From Candidatus Helicobacter avistercoris (GTDB lineage Bacteria > Campylobacterota > Campylobacteria > Campylobacterales > Helicobacteraceae), in assembly GCA_019115525.1 (NCBI GenBank), contig DXDJ01000049.1, positions 1-33,360 of the forward strand: a DNA stretch of 33,360 nt, written 5' to 3'. The notes beneath the pieces were generated by a model that searched no databases, was not told the DNA's origin, and saw only the letters and a list, made by a program, of their open reading frames with translations. Positions 20,968-30,845 of the stretch are shown one piece after another; positions within the stretch are counted from its first letter, which is position 1; each line of letters opens with the position of its first letter. The position numbers were made by a program, and so were the translations under genes.

Positions 20968-20978
20968 GGGTTGGAGCG

Positions 20979-21494
20979 ATGTTTAACAAAGTGGTAATGA
21001 TAGGAAATTTGACAAGAGATGTAGAGTTGCGTTATCTTCCAAACAGTGGGAGTGCTATTGCGACGATCGGCTTGGCTTGCAATCGTAAATTTAAGCGACA
21101 AGATGGAAGCATGGGCGATGAAACTTGTTTTATTGATGTCAAATTTATCGGTCGAACTGCTGAGGTTGTCAATCAATATTTAAGAAAAGGAAGCAAAGTT
21201 TTGGTCGAAGGACGCTTGGTTTATGAGACTTGGACAGATCAAACTGGTGCAAAAAAAAGTCGCCACAGCATTATGGGTGAAAATATGCAAATGCTTGATA
21301 CTCGACAAGATTCTCAAAATACTCAAAGCTATGATTCATATAGCTCACCTGCTCCACAACAAGTTCCTACACCGGTACAAAATACCTATCAAGCACCACA
21401 ACAAAACACATATCAGCCTCAACAAGCTCATCCAGAGCCTTATGTGCAAAACATTCCTGAAATCAACATCGATGATGATGAAATACCATTCTAG
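20979..21494 (+). CDS. ssb: single-stranded DNA-binding protein
   Basis: [33 protein letters not shown]; acidic C-terminal tip DDDEIPF. Confidence 0.97.
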   Translation: MFNKVVMIGNLTRDVELRYLPNSGSAIATIGLACNRKFKRQDGSMGDETCFIDVKFIGRTAEVVNQYLRKGSKVLVEGRLVYETWTDQTGAKKSRHSIMGENMQMLDTRQDSQNTQSYDSYSSPAPQQVPTPVQNTYQAPQQNTYQPQQAHPEPYVQNIPEINIDDDEIPF

Positions 21495-21505
21495 GAGAAG
21501 TTAAT

Positions 21506-21763
21506 ATGGAAAAGAAGAAATATTCAAAAAGATATTGCCGATACACTGAGGCAAAAATCGATTTTATCGATTACAAAGATGTAGAAATGCTTAAGCATTC
21601 TCTATCAGAGCGATACAAAATTATGCCAAGACGCCTTACAGGCAATACAAAAAAATGGCAAGAGAGAGTTGAGAAAGCGATCAAAAGAGCTAGACACATG
21701 GCTTTGATCCCTTACATCATCGACAGAAAAAGAGTAGTTGAGCATCCTTTCAAACTTTCTTAA
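21506..21763 (+). CDS. rpsR: 30S ribosomal protein S18
   Basis: [63 protein letters not shown]. Confidence 0.97.
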   Translation: MEKKKYSKRYCRYTEAKIDFIDYKDVEMLKHSLSERYKIMPRRLTGNTKKWQERVEKAIKRARHMALIPYIIDRKRVVEHPFKLS

Positions 21764-21765
21764 TC

Positions 21766-21785
21766 CCTCCCCTCTCCACGGGAGG
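21766..21785 (+). promoter_or_regulatory. hairpin overlapping the Shine-Dalgarno of the downstream glycosyltransferase
   Basis: CCTCCC (21766-21771) - CTCTCCAC - GGGAGG (21780-21785); GGAGG is the likely SD for ATG at 21791. Confidence 0.4.
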
Positions 21786-21790
21786 CAATA

Positions 21791-22774
21791 ATGAATCCCC
21801 TAATCAGCGTAATTATCCCTATTTATAATGTTGCTCCATATCTAAGAGCGTGTTTGGATTCTATCCTTTCTCAAACCTATCAAAATCTTCAAATCATCCT
21901 AGTCAATGATGGAAGCACTGATGAGAGTGAAGATATTGCAAAAGAGTATTTAAGAGATGAGAGAGTAGAGCTAATCTGCGTGCAAAATGGTGGGCTAAGC
22001 AAAGCTAGAAATATTGGACTTCATCAAGCAAGGGGAGAGTATATTTATTTTATAGATAGTGATGATTATACTGCAAAGGGTTTTTTGCAAGAGATGGTGG
22101 AGATTGCGCAGAGGTTTGAAGTAGAGTTTGTGTGCAATGATCATATTGCTACTTTTGGAATCAATGAGCCAAAATACAAAGAGAGAATACAACCAAAAGA
22201 AATCGAGGTGGATTCTCAAAGCATTATGCTAGGGGGAGCGGTATGGAGATGTCTTATTGCAAAAAGTCTTTTGGTTAGAAGTGGGGTGAGTTTCTTAGAA
22301 GGCAAGATTTATGAAGATGAAGGGTTTTTGTATATGATCTTGCCTTTTGTGAATAAGTTTGTGCGATATTGCGGAGAGCCGTATTTTTACCGTCAAAGAG
22401 AAAACAGCATTATGAGCAATCATAAGAGGTTTAGAAGTTATGATTTGCTTGATGTGTTTGAGGCGATTTATCGCTTTTATCAAAGCAAGGGATTTTTGCA
22501 GAGATTAAATCCCCCATATTATTTTCTTCATTCCTGTGCTTATGGATATGAAAATGAAAAAGAGTATTTAAAAAAAGCCAAAAAACTTGCAAAAGACTTG
22601 CAACTGCCCCCCCCCCCTCCGAAAAATAGAGAAAGAATAGTTCTTGATGCTCTTGTGTTGATGCCTAGTGGAGGATTTTTTTATTTCATTCGCTTTTATC
22701 ATCGCTTCTTTAAAATATCTGCAAAGATAAAAAAGATATGCAAAATCTTTTATCATAACAAGCCAAAGAGATAA
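21791..22774 (+). CDS. family 2 glycosyltransferase, putatively phase-variable (C11 tract)
   Basis: ISVIIPIYNVAPYLRACLDSILSQTYQNLQIILVNDGSTDESED; EYIYFIDSDDYT; poly-C tract in the 3' part. Confidence 0.92.
   Translation: MNPLISVIIPIYNVAPYLRACLDSILSQTYQNLQIILVNDGSTDESEDIAKEYLRDERVELICVQNGGLSKARNIGLHQARGEYIYFIDSDDYTAKGFLQEMVEIAQRFEVEFVCNDHIATFGINEPKYKERIQPKEIEVDSQSIMLGGAVWRCLIAKSLLVRSGVSFLEGKIYEDEGFLYMILPFVNKFVRYCGEPYFYRQRENSIMSNHKRFRSYDLLDVFEAIYRFYQSKGFLQRLNPPYYFLHSCAYGYENEKEYLKKAKKLAKDLQLPPPPPKNRERIVLDALVLMPSGGFFYFIRFYHRFFKISAKIKKICKIFYHNKPKR
22607..22617 (+). repeat. homopolymeric C11 tract
   Basis: CAACTG-CCCCCCCCCCC-TCCG, encoding PPPPP. Confidence 0.97.
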
Positions 22775-22822
22775 CAATAGTTTTTGTGGCTATACTTAGA
22801 TTTTTTCTTTAAGGAGCCATAA

Positions 22823-23764
22823 ATGCAAGAGAATCTAAGTTTTAGAAGTGATTTTGGAGAGATAGTCTATACCCTCTATCATCCCAAAACTCCCAATGGT
22901 GCAATCGTGCAAATCGCTCATGGAATGATTGAGGAGAGAAGCAAGTATCACGAACTTGCTCTTGCTTTGAGTGAGAATGGCTATGTAGTGGCAGTCAATG
23001 ATCATCGAGGGCATGGACAGAGTATAGGAGGAAGAAGTGGGGACTATGAAGTGAAATGGGGAGAAATGGGCGAGAGAGGATTTTTAAAAGCTGTGGAAGA
23101 TATGCACCAGCTCACAAAAATTCTAAAAGAGCGTTTTGCTGGATATCGCTTCTTTTTGATTGGTCACTCTATGGGGAGCCTACTCTCAAGAGTGTATTTG
23201 CAAAAATATGAAGAAGAATTAAATGCGTTGATTCTTATGGGAACCCCATCTCCCAATCCTTTGGCTGGGTTTGGAGCGTTTTTGTGTGAAGGGTTAAACA
23301 AAATGGGGTTTAACGTCATAGGATTAAAACTTATGAATCTTCTCACTCTTGTAGGATTTAATCAAAAATTCAAAAAAGAAGATCCCAGTAATCCTCCCTA
23401 TGCATGGCTAACACGAGAGTTTAAGAATGCAGAAGTTTTTACTTGTAGAGAGGATTATCAATTCTCTTTTACACTCAATTCTTTCAAGGGACTTTTTGGT
23501 GGAGTAAAACAGGTTTTCTCCGCATACCCCAATGTGAGAAATACTTCTTTGCCCATTATGTTTATGAGTGGGGATGATGATCCTTGCGGAGAATGTGGGA
23601 GGGGAGCATACAAGGCCTATAAACATCTTGTATCTCAAGGGTATGATGATGTTGAGCTAAGATTGTATAGTGGGGCAAGACACGAGCTATTGCTAGAAAA
23701 AAACAAAAAAGCCGTGATAAAAGAAATCATAGAGTTTTTTAACAGAGTATCTTATAAAGCGTAA
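22823..23764 (+). CDS. alpha/beta hydrolase, lysophospholipase-like
   Basis: VQIAHGMIEERSKYHELA, NDHRGHGQS, FLIGHSMGSLLSR (GHSMGS nucleophile elbow), SGARHELL. Confidence 0.88.
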   Translation: MQENLSFRSDFGEIVYTLYHPKTPNGAIVQIAHGMIEERSKYHELALALSENGYVVAVNDHRGHGQSIGGRSGDYEVKWGEMGERGFLKAVEDMHQLTKILKERFAGYRFFLIGHSMGSLLSRVYLQKYEEELNALILMGTPSPNPLAGFGAFLCEGLNKMGFNVIGLKLMNLLTLVGFNQKFKKEDPSNPPYAWLTREFKNAEVFTCREDYQFSFTLNSFKGLFGGVKQVFSAYPNVRNTSLPIMFMSGDDDPCGECGRGAYKAYKHLVSQGYDDVELRLYSGARHELLLEKNKKAVIKEIIEFFNRVSYKA

Positions 23765-24509
23765 TGCTCATAGAAGCAAGATAAATCCCCCCTAAAATCA
23801 GTTTGTGAGTTTTAGGGGTAAGGGAAGAGAGGATTTTTTGCCCCAAAACTACTCCTACCATCGAAAAGATTCCTACAACAATCCCAGAATGAAGATGGAC
23901 AAATCCTGCCTCATAAAGACTAATTGCCCCAGAGGTGGAGGAAAAACATACAAAAAATAGTGCCAATGGCACAACTTCTTTGGAGTTTAATCCCAAAAAA
24001 TATCCCAAAATCGGTGCAAGAAGCAACCCTCCCCCAATCCCTAAAGATGAGGCAAAAACCCCTGTCACTACACCTGAGAGCAAAAGTATAAGCATGCTTT
24101 TTAGATTTGTAGTTTTTTGGCATACGTAGTGTTTGGAAGAAGTGAAAAAATATTTATAAAAACTCAAAAAAGTAAAAATAAAAAAAGCAATATGCAGAAC
24201 CTGCACGCTTGTGTGCGTCAAAATCATTCCACTAAAACTTGATCCTATCAATCCCCCCATCCCAAGCGTAATACCATTTTTGAGGTCAATGAGGTTTTTT
24301 CTATAATTAAGATAAGAACCAAAAAAACTAGCAAAAATCATCTGCAAGATTGAAATCCCCACAGCAAAGGGCATATCATAGCCCATCAAGAGCAGGGCAG
24401 GAACGATGATTGTCCCCCCACCAATACCAAAAAGCGATGAGGAAATTCCAGAAAAAAATCCAAGCAAAGCAAGATAAAAAAAATCCATAAAAACTCCAAA
24501 AACTATCAA
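23739..24509 (-). CDS. TauE/SafE family sulfite exporter-like permease
   Basis: GFFSGISSSLFGIGGGTIIVPALLLMGYDMPFAVGISILQ and GVVTGVFASSLGIGGGLLLAPILGYFLGLNSKEVVPLALF: paired GIGGG motifs. Confidence 0.9.
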   Translation of the reverse strand: MIVFGVFMDFFYLALLGFFSGISSSLFGIGGGTIIVPALLLMGYDMPFAVGISILQMIFASFFGSYLNYRKNLIDLKNGITLGMGGLIGSSFSGMILTHTSVQVLHIAFFIFTFLSFYKYFFTSSKHYVCQKTTNLKSMLILLLSGVVTGVFASSLGIGGGLLLAPILGYFLGLNSKEVVPLALFFVCFSSTSGAISLYEAGFVHLHSGIVVGIFSMVGVVLGQKILSSLTPKTHKLILGGIYLASMSITLYKILC

Positions 24510-24563
24510 GATTTTTCATCTTAAATTGTAAAATAATACCTACATTTAAGAGAAGGAAAAAAT

Positions 24564-25319
24564 TTGATTTTTATTGAGGCATATCCAAAATATATCGAGA
24601 TTTCTGTCAAAGAGTATTGCCCCTATTTGCACAAGATTCTCAATGATGCCAACAAATTTTTCTCAAGCATCCATAAACTTTCAAAATCACTTCTTATTCT
24701 TGATGATAGCAAACAAATCAAGAAGCGATATTTTCTAAATTGCATTCTTTATCTTCCTGATAGTTATTCCCCTTGTAGTAGTGAGAAACTTTTTTCTCTG
24801 TGCCATTTGCCTTTAAGAATAAAAATTGTTGGAAAAAATCAGGCTGTATATAAAGTTTGTGTCCAAGCAAGGGTGCAAAATGCTAGAGAGGTAAAACTCC
24901 TTATGGAGAAGCAGGATTATCGCACAAAGCGTTGCCTTCTTCAGCTTTTTAGTGGATTTGTCAAAAGCACTCAAGGATTTGAAATCTTGCTAGATAGTTC
25001 AAAAGAAGCATTTTGGGATAAGTTTATGAATCTAATTGAACAAAGGATTGTAGGCAATCTTTTGTTGAGTTTTGATTTTGTCAAAAGAAATTCACTTTTT
25101 GCAACAAAAGAAGAAAAAGCAATGGAGCAAAACTATTTGATCTTAGATTCTAGGATAGGGGATGATTTTTCTCTTGTTCGCAAGAAATATCTAAAGCTTG
25201 TGCGAAAATATCATCCAGATAATGTTTTTTCTGCCGATTTTGAGTTGAAGCAAACTTATCATCAGAAGTTTATTCAAGTTCAAAGTGCTTTTGATGCCAT
25301 TCGTGCAAGTCAATTTTAA
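24564..25319 (+). CDS. protein with C-terminal J domain
   Basis: C-terminal DDFSLVRKKYLKLVRKYHPDNVF...YHQKFIQVQSAFDAIRAS with HPD motif; TTG start. Confidence 0.75.
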   Translation: MIFIEAYPKYIEISVKEYCPYLHKILNDANKFFSSIHKLSKSLLILDDSKQIKKRYFLNCILYLPDSYSPCSSEKLFSLCHLPLRIKIVGKNQAVYKVCVQARVQNAREVKLLMEKQDYRTKRCLLQLFSGFVKSTQGFEILLDSSKEAFWDKFMNLIEQRIVGNLLLSFDFVKRNSLFATKEEKAMEQNYLILDSRIGDDFSLVRKKYLKLVRKYHPDNVFSADFELKQTYHQKFIQVQSAFDAIRASQF

Positions 25320-25328
25320 GGAGTAGAT

Positions 25329-25982
25329 ATGGACAATACAATGACAAGTCCACAACCAAAACAGCAAAAAAAGGGTATAGCAACATTTTTATTGGGATTT
25401 TTGAGCGTAATGATTTTGTTGGGTGCTTTAGGAGGCGTGGGATATTATTATTTGATCAAGCCAAAGACTCAGCATATCGTGCAACCCCCAAAAAGCACGC
25501 TTACAAATGATGTGAATACCAAAGAGATCGATGAGCTTATCAAGCAAATTGGAATCAAAAATGATCAAATCAAAACTCTTACAGCAGAGAATACAGCTCT
25601 AAAAAAACAAGCCTCAAGCATGAGTCAAAAGCTTAGCTATATCATCAAACCAAAAGCAAAAGTCGTTGTTGAGTGCTACAAGTCAAAAATAGGAAAATGG
25701 CAACTTCCTCAAGAGTGTGCAAAAACACTGATTAGCAATGTCCAAGCTATTCTCAAGGAAGATAAGAAAATTGTTGCACTTGAAGTGAGTGGCGTAGTCG
25801 ATGAGCAAAAATACAAAGGCCTTAGTCCAGAGCTAAAGCAAGAAGGACTTGCCTCATTTAGAGCAAAGAGCGTGATTGAATACCTTAGAAAAACTTTGCC
25901 AACAATCACAACATTTGAAGGTCTTAGTATTCAACAAAAAGGCAAAAGAGGATACTTCATTCGTGCTTATTATGTGGAGTAG
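25329..25982 (+). CDS. hypothetical membrane-anchored coiled-coil protein
   Basis: Single N-terminal TM (GIATFLLGFLSVMILLGALGGVGYYYLI) then coiled coil and small C-terminal domain. Confidence 0.65.
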   Translation: MDNTMTSPQPKQQKKGIATFLLGFLSVMILLGALGGVGYYYLIKPKTQHIVQPPKSTLTNDVNTKEIDELIKQIGIKNDQIKTLTAENTALKKQASSMSQKLSYIIKPKAKVVVECYKSKIGKWQLPQECAKTLISNVQAILKEDKKIVALEVSGVVDEQKYKGLSPELKQEGLASFRAKSVIEYLRKTLPTITTFEGLSIQQKGKRGYFIRAYYVE

Positions 25983-25985
25983 GAT

Positions 25986-26798
25986 TTGATGAGTGGGTGT
26001 GTTGGAGTTTTTCTAAGAGCCAATATACCCCAAATCCACACAATCCTCAAAACTCTTGCAAATACCCTATCCCCCTACAAACTTATCTTTGAATCCAACA
26101 ATCCTTACGGATTTGATGGAAAGAGTTTAGAAGAGATTGAGAGAGAATGTGATTTTCTTATTTCTCTAGGAGGAGATGGCACACTGATCTCAACTCTTGG
26201 AAAAATCCATTCCTTGCCAATTTTAGGAATCAATGCCGGGAGATTGGGGTTTCTTACAGGGATTGTGATCTCTGAGATTGAGAGTTTTCTGCCTCTTAGC
26301 AATCAGCACAAAATAGAAAAACATTCAATGCTTAGTGTGTATTTGGATGATAGATTTATTTCTCACTGTCTTAATGAGGTTGTGATTTCCAAAAAATCTC
26401 TCCCAACAATGACGCAAATTGAAGCAAGAATTGATGGAAAAGCACTCAACCATTACCGCTGTGATGGCTTGATTGTAGCTACACCAACAGGCTCGACGGC
26501 TTATAACATCTCAGCTGGAGGAAGTGTTGTATATCCTTACTGTCGCAATATTCTTCTTACCCCCTTGGCTCCTCACTCTCTAACCCAAAGAGCAATGGTT
26601 TTGAGTGATGAGGTAGAGCTGGAGTTTGAAGTGCTGGGGGATTCAAAAATCATCATCGATGGACAAAGAGAGTTTGGCTTCAAGCCCTCTGAAGTTTTAA
26701 AAGTGCGATTTGAAAAGCAATATGCACAGCTGATCTATCCAAAAAATAGAGATTATTTTGAAGTCTTGAGAGAAAAATTTCACTGGGGAGAGCAATAA
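25986..26798 (+). CDS. nadK: NAD kinase
   Basis: LISLGGDGTLIST, GINAGRLGFLTG, CDGLIVATPTGSTAYNISAGGSVVYP. Confidence 0.95.
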   Translation: MMSGCVGVFLRANIPQIHTILKTLANTLSPYKLIFESNNPYGFDGKSLEEIERECDFLISLGGDGTLISTLGKIHSLPILGINAGRLGFLTGIVISEIESFLPLSNQHKIEKHSMLSVYLDDRFISHCLNEVVISKKSLPTMTQIEARIDGKALNHYRCDGLIVATPTGSTAYNISAGGSVVYPYCRNILLTPLAPHSLTQRAMVLSDEVELEFEVLGDSKIIIDGQREFGFKPSEVLKVRFEKQYAQLIYPKNRDYFEVLREKFHWGEQ

Positions 26799-28310
26799 AT
26801 GTTTTTAGAGAAAATTTTGATCAAAAACTCTCCTGCTTTTGAGAGCGTCAATATCGCCCCCTCAAAGGGACTAAACATCATCAGTGGTGCAAGTGGATCA
26901 GGTAAATCAGTGTTTTTTGGATCTTTGCTTGCACTTTTTGGGATCAAAGAGAGCAATGCAGGAGTGATTGAGGCAGAAATAGGCGGAGAAATAGATCTTA
27001 GAGAATATCCTCAAGAAGAAGAGGTGCTAGTGCAAATCCTCAAAAAAGACAAGGCTCGCTATTATCTCAATGAACAATCTAGCTCCAAAAAAAGATTCAA
27101 TGAAATTTTTTCTCCCTATATTAAACTCCTCACTCACAAAAACTCCAATGAGCTTAGCAGTGAATATTTGCTTGAAGTTTTGGACACTTTGATCTCCTCT
27201 TCTTCTCACCATCAAACTCTTAGAGAATTTCAAGAAGGCTTTATCCAACTTCAAGAGCTACAAAACAAACTTAAAACTCTCAAAGAAGAGCAAAAAAATC
27301 TTATTGAGCTCAAAGAATTTGCTTTATTTGAGATTGAGAGGATTGAGAAAATCAATCCAAAGATTGGAGAATATGAGGAGCTTTTGGCTTACAAAAAACG
27401 CCTCTCTAAAAAAGAAAAACTCCAAAGCCTAGCCAATGAAGCACTAAGTGCATTGGAGGGGATGGGGAGTGTGAATGCCTTTTTGGAGGGAGCTGAGCTA
27501 AAACTAGAGGGCTTTGAATCCATAATGCTAGAGGCTAGGGCGTTGATTGAGAGTGAATGTGAGAAGCTTAATGTTCTAGGAGAGAGTGATCCAGAAGAGA
27601 TTTTGGACAGATTGTCTTCCCTAAATTCTCTTATCTCTCGCTATGGAGGGATTGAAGAAGCTCTAGCAAGGCTTGAAGAGCAGAAAGTGAAGCTTAAGGG
27701 ATATGAGAGCATTGATGAGGATTTTTCTCATATCCAAAAAGAGATTGATTCTTTGGATGTGAAACTTCAAGCACTCTCCAAGAGCTTAAGTTTAGAGAGA
27801 AAGAAAGCATTAGAGATATTGATCCAAGAGCTAAATTCTTATGCAAAACTTTTGTTGCTTGAAGAAATCAGACTCTCTCTTAGCCAAGCTCCTCTTCATT
27901 TTCTAGGAGCAGATGAGCTAGGAGTTTGTATCAAGCAAAGTGGTGTGCAGACTCTAAGTTCTGGAGAATACAACAGACTAAGACTAGCAGTCCTTGCCGT
28001 AGAGAACAAAAAAGATGGCGGAATCTTGCTTCTTGATGAGATTGATGCAAACCTAAGCGGAGAGGAAAGTGAGGGAGTAGCAAAGGTGCTAAAAAAGCTC
28101 TCAAGCACTTATCAAGTCTTTGCAATCTCTCATCAACCCCATTTACCCTCTTACGCAGATGTGCATTTTCTAGTCAAAAAAGGCGAAGAAAAGAGCAGGA
28201 TGATTGCCCTAGATAGGGAGGGGAGAATCAAAGAGATCGCAAGGATGATTTCTGGCTCGACTCTCACTCCTGAAGCTCTAGAGTTTGCAAACAAAAAGTT
28301 ACAGATATGA
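26799..28310 (+). CDS. recN: DNA repair protein RecN
   Basis: Walker A ISGASGSGKSVFFGSL, signature TLSSGEYNRLRLAVLAV, Walker B GGILLLDEIDANLSG, central coiled coil. Confidence 0.93.
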   Translation: MFLEKILIKNSPAFESVNIAPSKGLNIISGASGSGKSVFFGSLLALFGIKESNAGVIEAEIGGEIDLREYPQEEEVLVQILKKDKARYYLNEQSSSKKRFNEIFSPYIKLLTHKNSNELSSEYLLEVLDTLISSSSHHQTLREFQEGFIQLQELQNKLKTLKEEQKNLIELKEFALFEIERIEKINPKIGEYEELLAYKKRLSKKEKLQSLANEALSALEGMGSVNAFLEGAELKLEGFESIMLEARALIESECEKLNVLGESDPEEILDRLSSLNSLISRYGGIEEALARLEEQKVKLKGYESIDEDFSHIQKEIDSLDVKLQALSKSLSLERKKALEILIQELNSYAKLLLLEEIRLSLSQAPLHFLGADELGVCIKQSGVQTLSSGEYNRLRLAVLAVENKKDGGILLLDEIDANLSGEESEGVAKVLKKLSSTYQVFAISHQPHLPSYADVHFLVKKGEEKSRMIALDREGRIKEIARMISGSTLTPEALEFANKKLQI

Positions 28311-29614
28311 AGCTCTCCTATCTCAAAGCTCTAAGCGAACTTTTTTCTACTTATAAGAGCATTTTTTCTCTTCGACGACTAGAAGATAATCTTTTTTTGT
28401 TGATTTTAGATTTTGATGAATATTATTTGGATATGACTAAGGGAAATTCTAGGGTTTTTATCAGCAAAGAAAGGATTTTAGGCTCTCCTTACAATGCCCC
28501 TTTTGATGTGGCATTGAGTAAATACTGCTCTAGAGCTAAGCTACTTTCTTGCTCTCTTGATGGGAATAATCGTATTTTGATTTTTAGTTTTTTGCATCAA
28601 AGTCAATACAAAGAGCAGAAGCTTTTTTTGCATTTTGAATTCACAGGCAAACATACAAATGTGATTTTGATTGATGAGCAAGGAGTGGTGCTAGAAGCAC
28701 TAAGGCATATCGCAGAAAATCGCAGCATAAGGGTAATCAAACCTCAAAAACCCTTCACCCCCCTTCCTCAGCCCAGCAAAATCCCAAATATTGAGCAAAT
28801 TGAAAACATCAAAGAGCTTTTAGAGCAAGAATACAGCTTGCTCTATACCAATGCCTTAGAGCAGAAAAGAACTGTGGTGCTAAGGAATCTGCACAAAAAA
28901 CTTGAAGCTTTAGAAGAGATTTTGCACACTCTCCCTAAGGTAGAGGATTTGCAAGTTGAGGGGGAGAAATACTCCAAATATGGAAGCCTTATTCTCTCCT
29001 CTCTACACACTCTAGAGTATTTTTGCTCTCCTCTCATCCTTGAAGATTATGATGCAAAGAGTGTGTGTATAGAGTTTCCAAGTAAGATCCGCACATTTAC
29101 TGAGGGAGCAAACTATTTCTTCACTCAAAGCAAAAAAATCAACAAAAAAATCGCAAATCTTCATCTTCAGCTTGAAAATCTCAGCTCAAAAATCGAGTTT
29201 TTGCACTCTCAGATTGCTTTTGTTTCCCAAACTCAAGATATTGAGGATTTGCAAATCTTCTCCCAAAAACTTCAAAAGAGCAAAGAAATCAAGAAAGAGT
29301 ATGAAAGCTTTTTTGTCGATGGATTTAAGGTGTCCGTAGGAAAAAATGAAAAAGAAAATCTCAAGCTTCTCCAAGATGCAAAAGCGGATGATCTTTGGCT
29401 TCATTTGCAGTCTATTCCCTCATCTCACATGATTATCCATTGTGGCAAAAAACAACCAAGAGAGGAGATGATAGAAAAAAGTGCCAAGATTCTAGCAGGA
29501 CTTAATGGGGTTTTAAACCAAGGGGTTGTTGTCGATTATACGCAAAGAAGATTTGTTAAAATCATTCAAGGTGCAAATGTGGTCTATGCGAAGCAAAAAA
29601 GCTTGAGATTCTAA
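28307..29614 (+). CDS. NFACT family protein (RqcH-like)
   Basis: NFACT-N-like N-terminus, coiled coil, NFACT-R-like ADDLWLHLQSIPSSHMIIHCGKKQP. Confidence 0.85.
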   Translation: MKLSYLKALSELFSTYKSIFSLRRLEDNLFLLILDFDEYYLDMTKGNSRVFISKERILGSPYNAPFDVALSKYCSRAKLLSCSLDGNNRILIFSFLHQSQYKEQKLFLHFEFTGKHTNVILIDEQGVVLEALRHIAENRSIRVIKPQKPFTPLPQPSKIPNIEQIENIKELLEQEYSLLYTNALEQKRTVVLRNLHKKLEALEEILHTLPKVEDLQVEGEKYSKYGSLILSSLHTLEYFCSPLILEDYDAKSVCIEFPSKIRTFTEGANYFFTQSKKINKKIANLHLQLENLSSKIEFLHSQIAFVSQTQDIEDLQIFSQKLQKSKEIKKEYESFFVDGFKVSVGKNEKENLKLLQDAKADDLWLHLQSIPSSHMIIHCGKKQPREEMIEKSAKILAGLNGVLNQGVVVDYTQRRFVKIIQGANVVYAKQKSLRF

Positions 29615-29626
29615 AAGGAGGAGAAA

Positions 29627-29944
29627 ATGGCGATTAGCTCAATTGGGAATCTGACTTTTATCAATCAAAATGCACAAGTGAGTGCGACACATCAAGCAGG
29701 AGTCCAGCATCGAGGGGATGTCGCAAATATTGCAAATATGCAAGACTTCCAAAACAAGCTTGATGATATTCAAGAGGTGCGAAAGCTAGAAGAAAATGAA
29801 GCGATCAATCCTGATGCGGATTCTGAGAAAAAGCGAAGAGAGCAAGAGAAGGATGAGCGAGAGCGAGAGCATGCACAAGCACATACTCAAGAAGAAGAAA
29901 CTCTTCCTCCACCAAAAATCCATCTCTTAGACATTAAGGCATAA
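29627..29944 (+). CDS. conserved hypothetical small charged protein
   Basis: Good RBS (AAAAGGAGGAGAAA) and tight spacing with neighbours; C-terminal Glu/Arg-rich tail. Confidence 0.65.
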   Translation: MAISSIGNLTFINQNAQVSATHQAGVQHRGDVANIANMQDFQNKLDDIQEVRKLEENEAINPDADSEKKRREQEKDEREREHAQAHTQEEETLPPPKIHLLDIKA

Positions 29945-29945
29945 A

Positions 29946-30845
29946 ATGAAAATTAGTGGTTTTACTTTCCTAAAAAATGGCTCAATTTTGGGCTATCCCT
30001 ATATTCAATCTATCCGATCCATCCTTCCTCTTGTAGATGAATTTATTGTCAATGTTGGGGCAAGTGAGGATGATACACTAGAGCGACTTCAAGAGCTTCA
30101 AAAAGAGAATGGTGGGGAGAAAATCAAAATCATCCAAAGCACTTGGTGTGAGAAAATGGTAAGCAAAGGCTATATCTATGGTCAGCAAAAGATGATTGCT
30201 CAATTTCAATGCAGTGGGGATTGGGCGTTTTATCTTGAAGCTGATGAGGTCTTGCATGAGGAGGATTTGCCTCATATCAAAGAAGCGATGAGTGCTTATC
30301 TCAATGATCCTGAAGTGGAAGCTTTGGCATTTCACTATAAGCATTTTTATGGCAATGCTCATACTTATGCCTACTCTGCTGGGTGGTATCGCACAGAAGT
30401 GAGAGCGATAAAAACAAGTGTGAGAAGCTATGCACCTGATGGGCTATTTTGGGTAGTGCTAGATAAAAGCAATAAAGCAGGGCGATATCCCAAAGCAGTG
30501 CTAACCCAAGCACAGATCTATCACTACGGGTGGATTCGCTCTGAGGAGAAGATGACACTCAAGCACTCAAAAGTCGCAAAGTATTGGAAACACAACCCCA
30601 ACACTTACAACTACGCAGAGATTGATGGCAAAGTTCTAAGAGAGTTTAGAGGCACTCACCCTAAAGTCGCACAAGAATGGCTTGAAGAAAACACGCTTGA
30701 TTTTCTAATCCCAAAGCTTTATGAAGCAAACCCAGCTCATAAACTCACAAAAAGAGAAAAACGCCATAGAATCTTAGGAAAGATAGAAAGGCTTTTTGGA
30801 TGTGATTTTTCCAAAAAGCACTACAAACTCATCAAGAAGCTTTGA
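29946..30845 (+). CDS. glycosyltransferase family 2-like protein
   Basis: SIRSILPLVDEFIVNVGASEDDTLERLQEL; GDWAFYLEADEVLHEEDL. Confidence 0.8.
   Translation: MKISGFTFLKNGSILGYPYIQSIRSILPLVDEFIVNVGASEDDTLERLQELQKENGGEKIKIIQSTWCEKMVSKGYIYGQQKMIAQFQCSGDWAFYLEADEVLHEEDLPHIKEAMSAYLNDPEVEALAFHYKHFYGNAHTYAYSAGWYRTEVRAIKTSVRSYAPDGLFWVVLDKSNKAGRYPKAVLTQAQIYHYGWIRSEEKMTLKHSKVAKYWKHNPNTYNYAEIDGKVLREFRGTHPKVAQEWLEENTLDFLIPKLYEANPAHKLTKREKRHRILGKIERLFGCDFSKKHYKLIKKL

Noticed and set aside
20656-21176. Minus-strand ORFs antisense to rpsF/ssb
   Set aside because: Shadow ORFs of well-supported ribosomal/ssb genes; Phe-rich composition reflects antisense of Lys codons.
28768-28773. C6 run in the NFACT gene (and similar C6 runs in gyrB and dnaA)
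   Set aside because: Too short to argue for phase variation, and located in conserved housekeeping genes.
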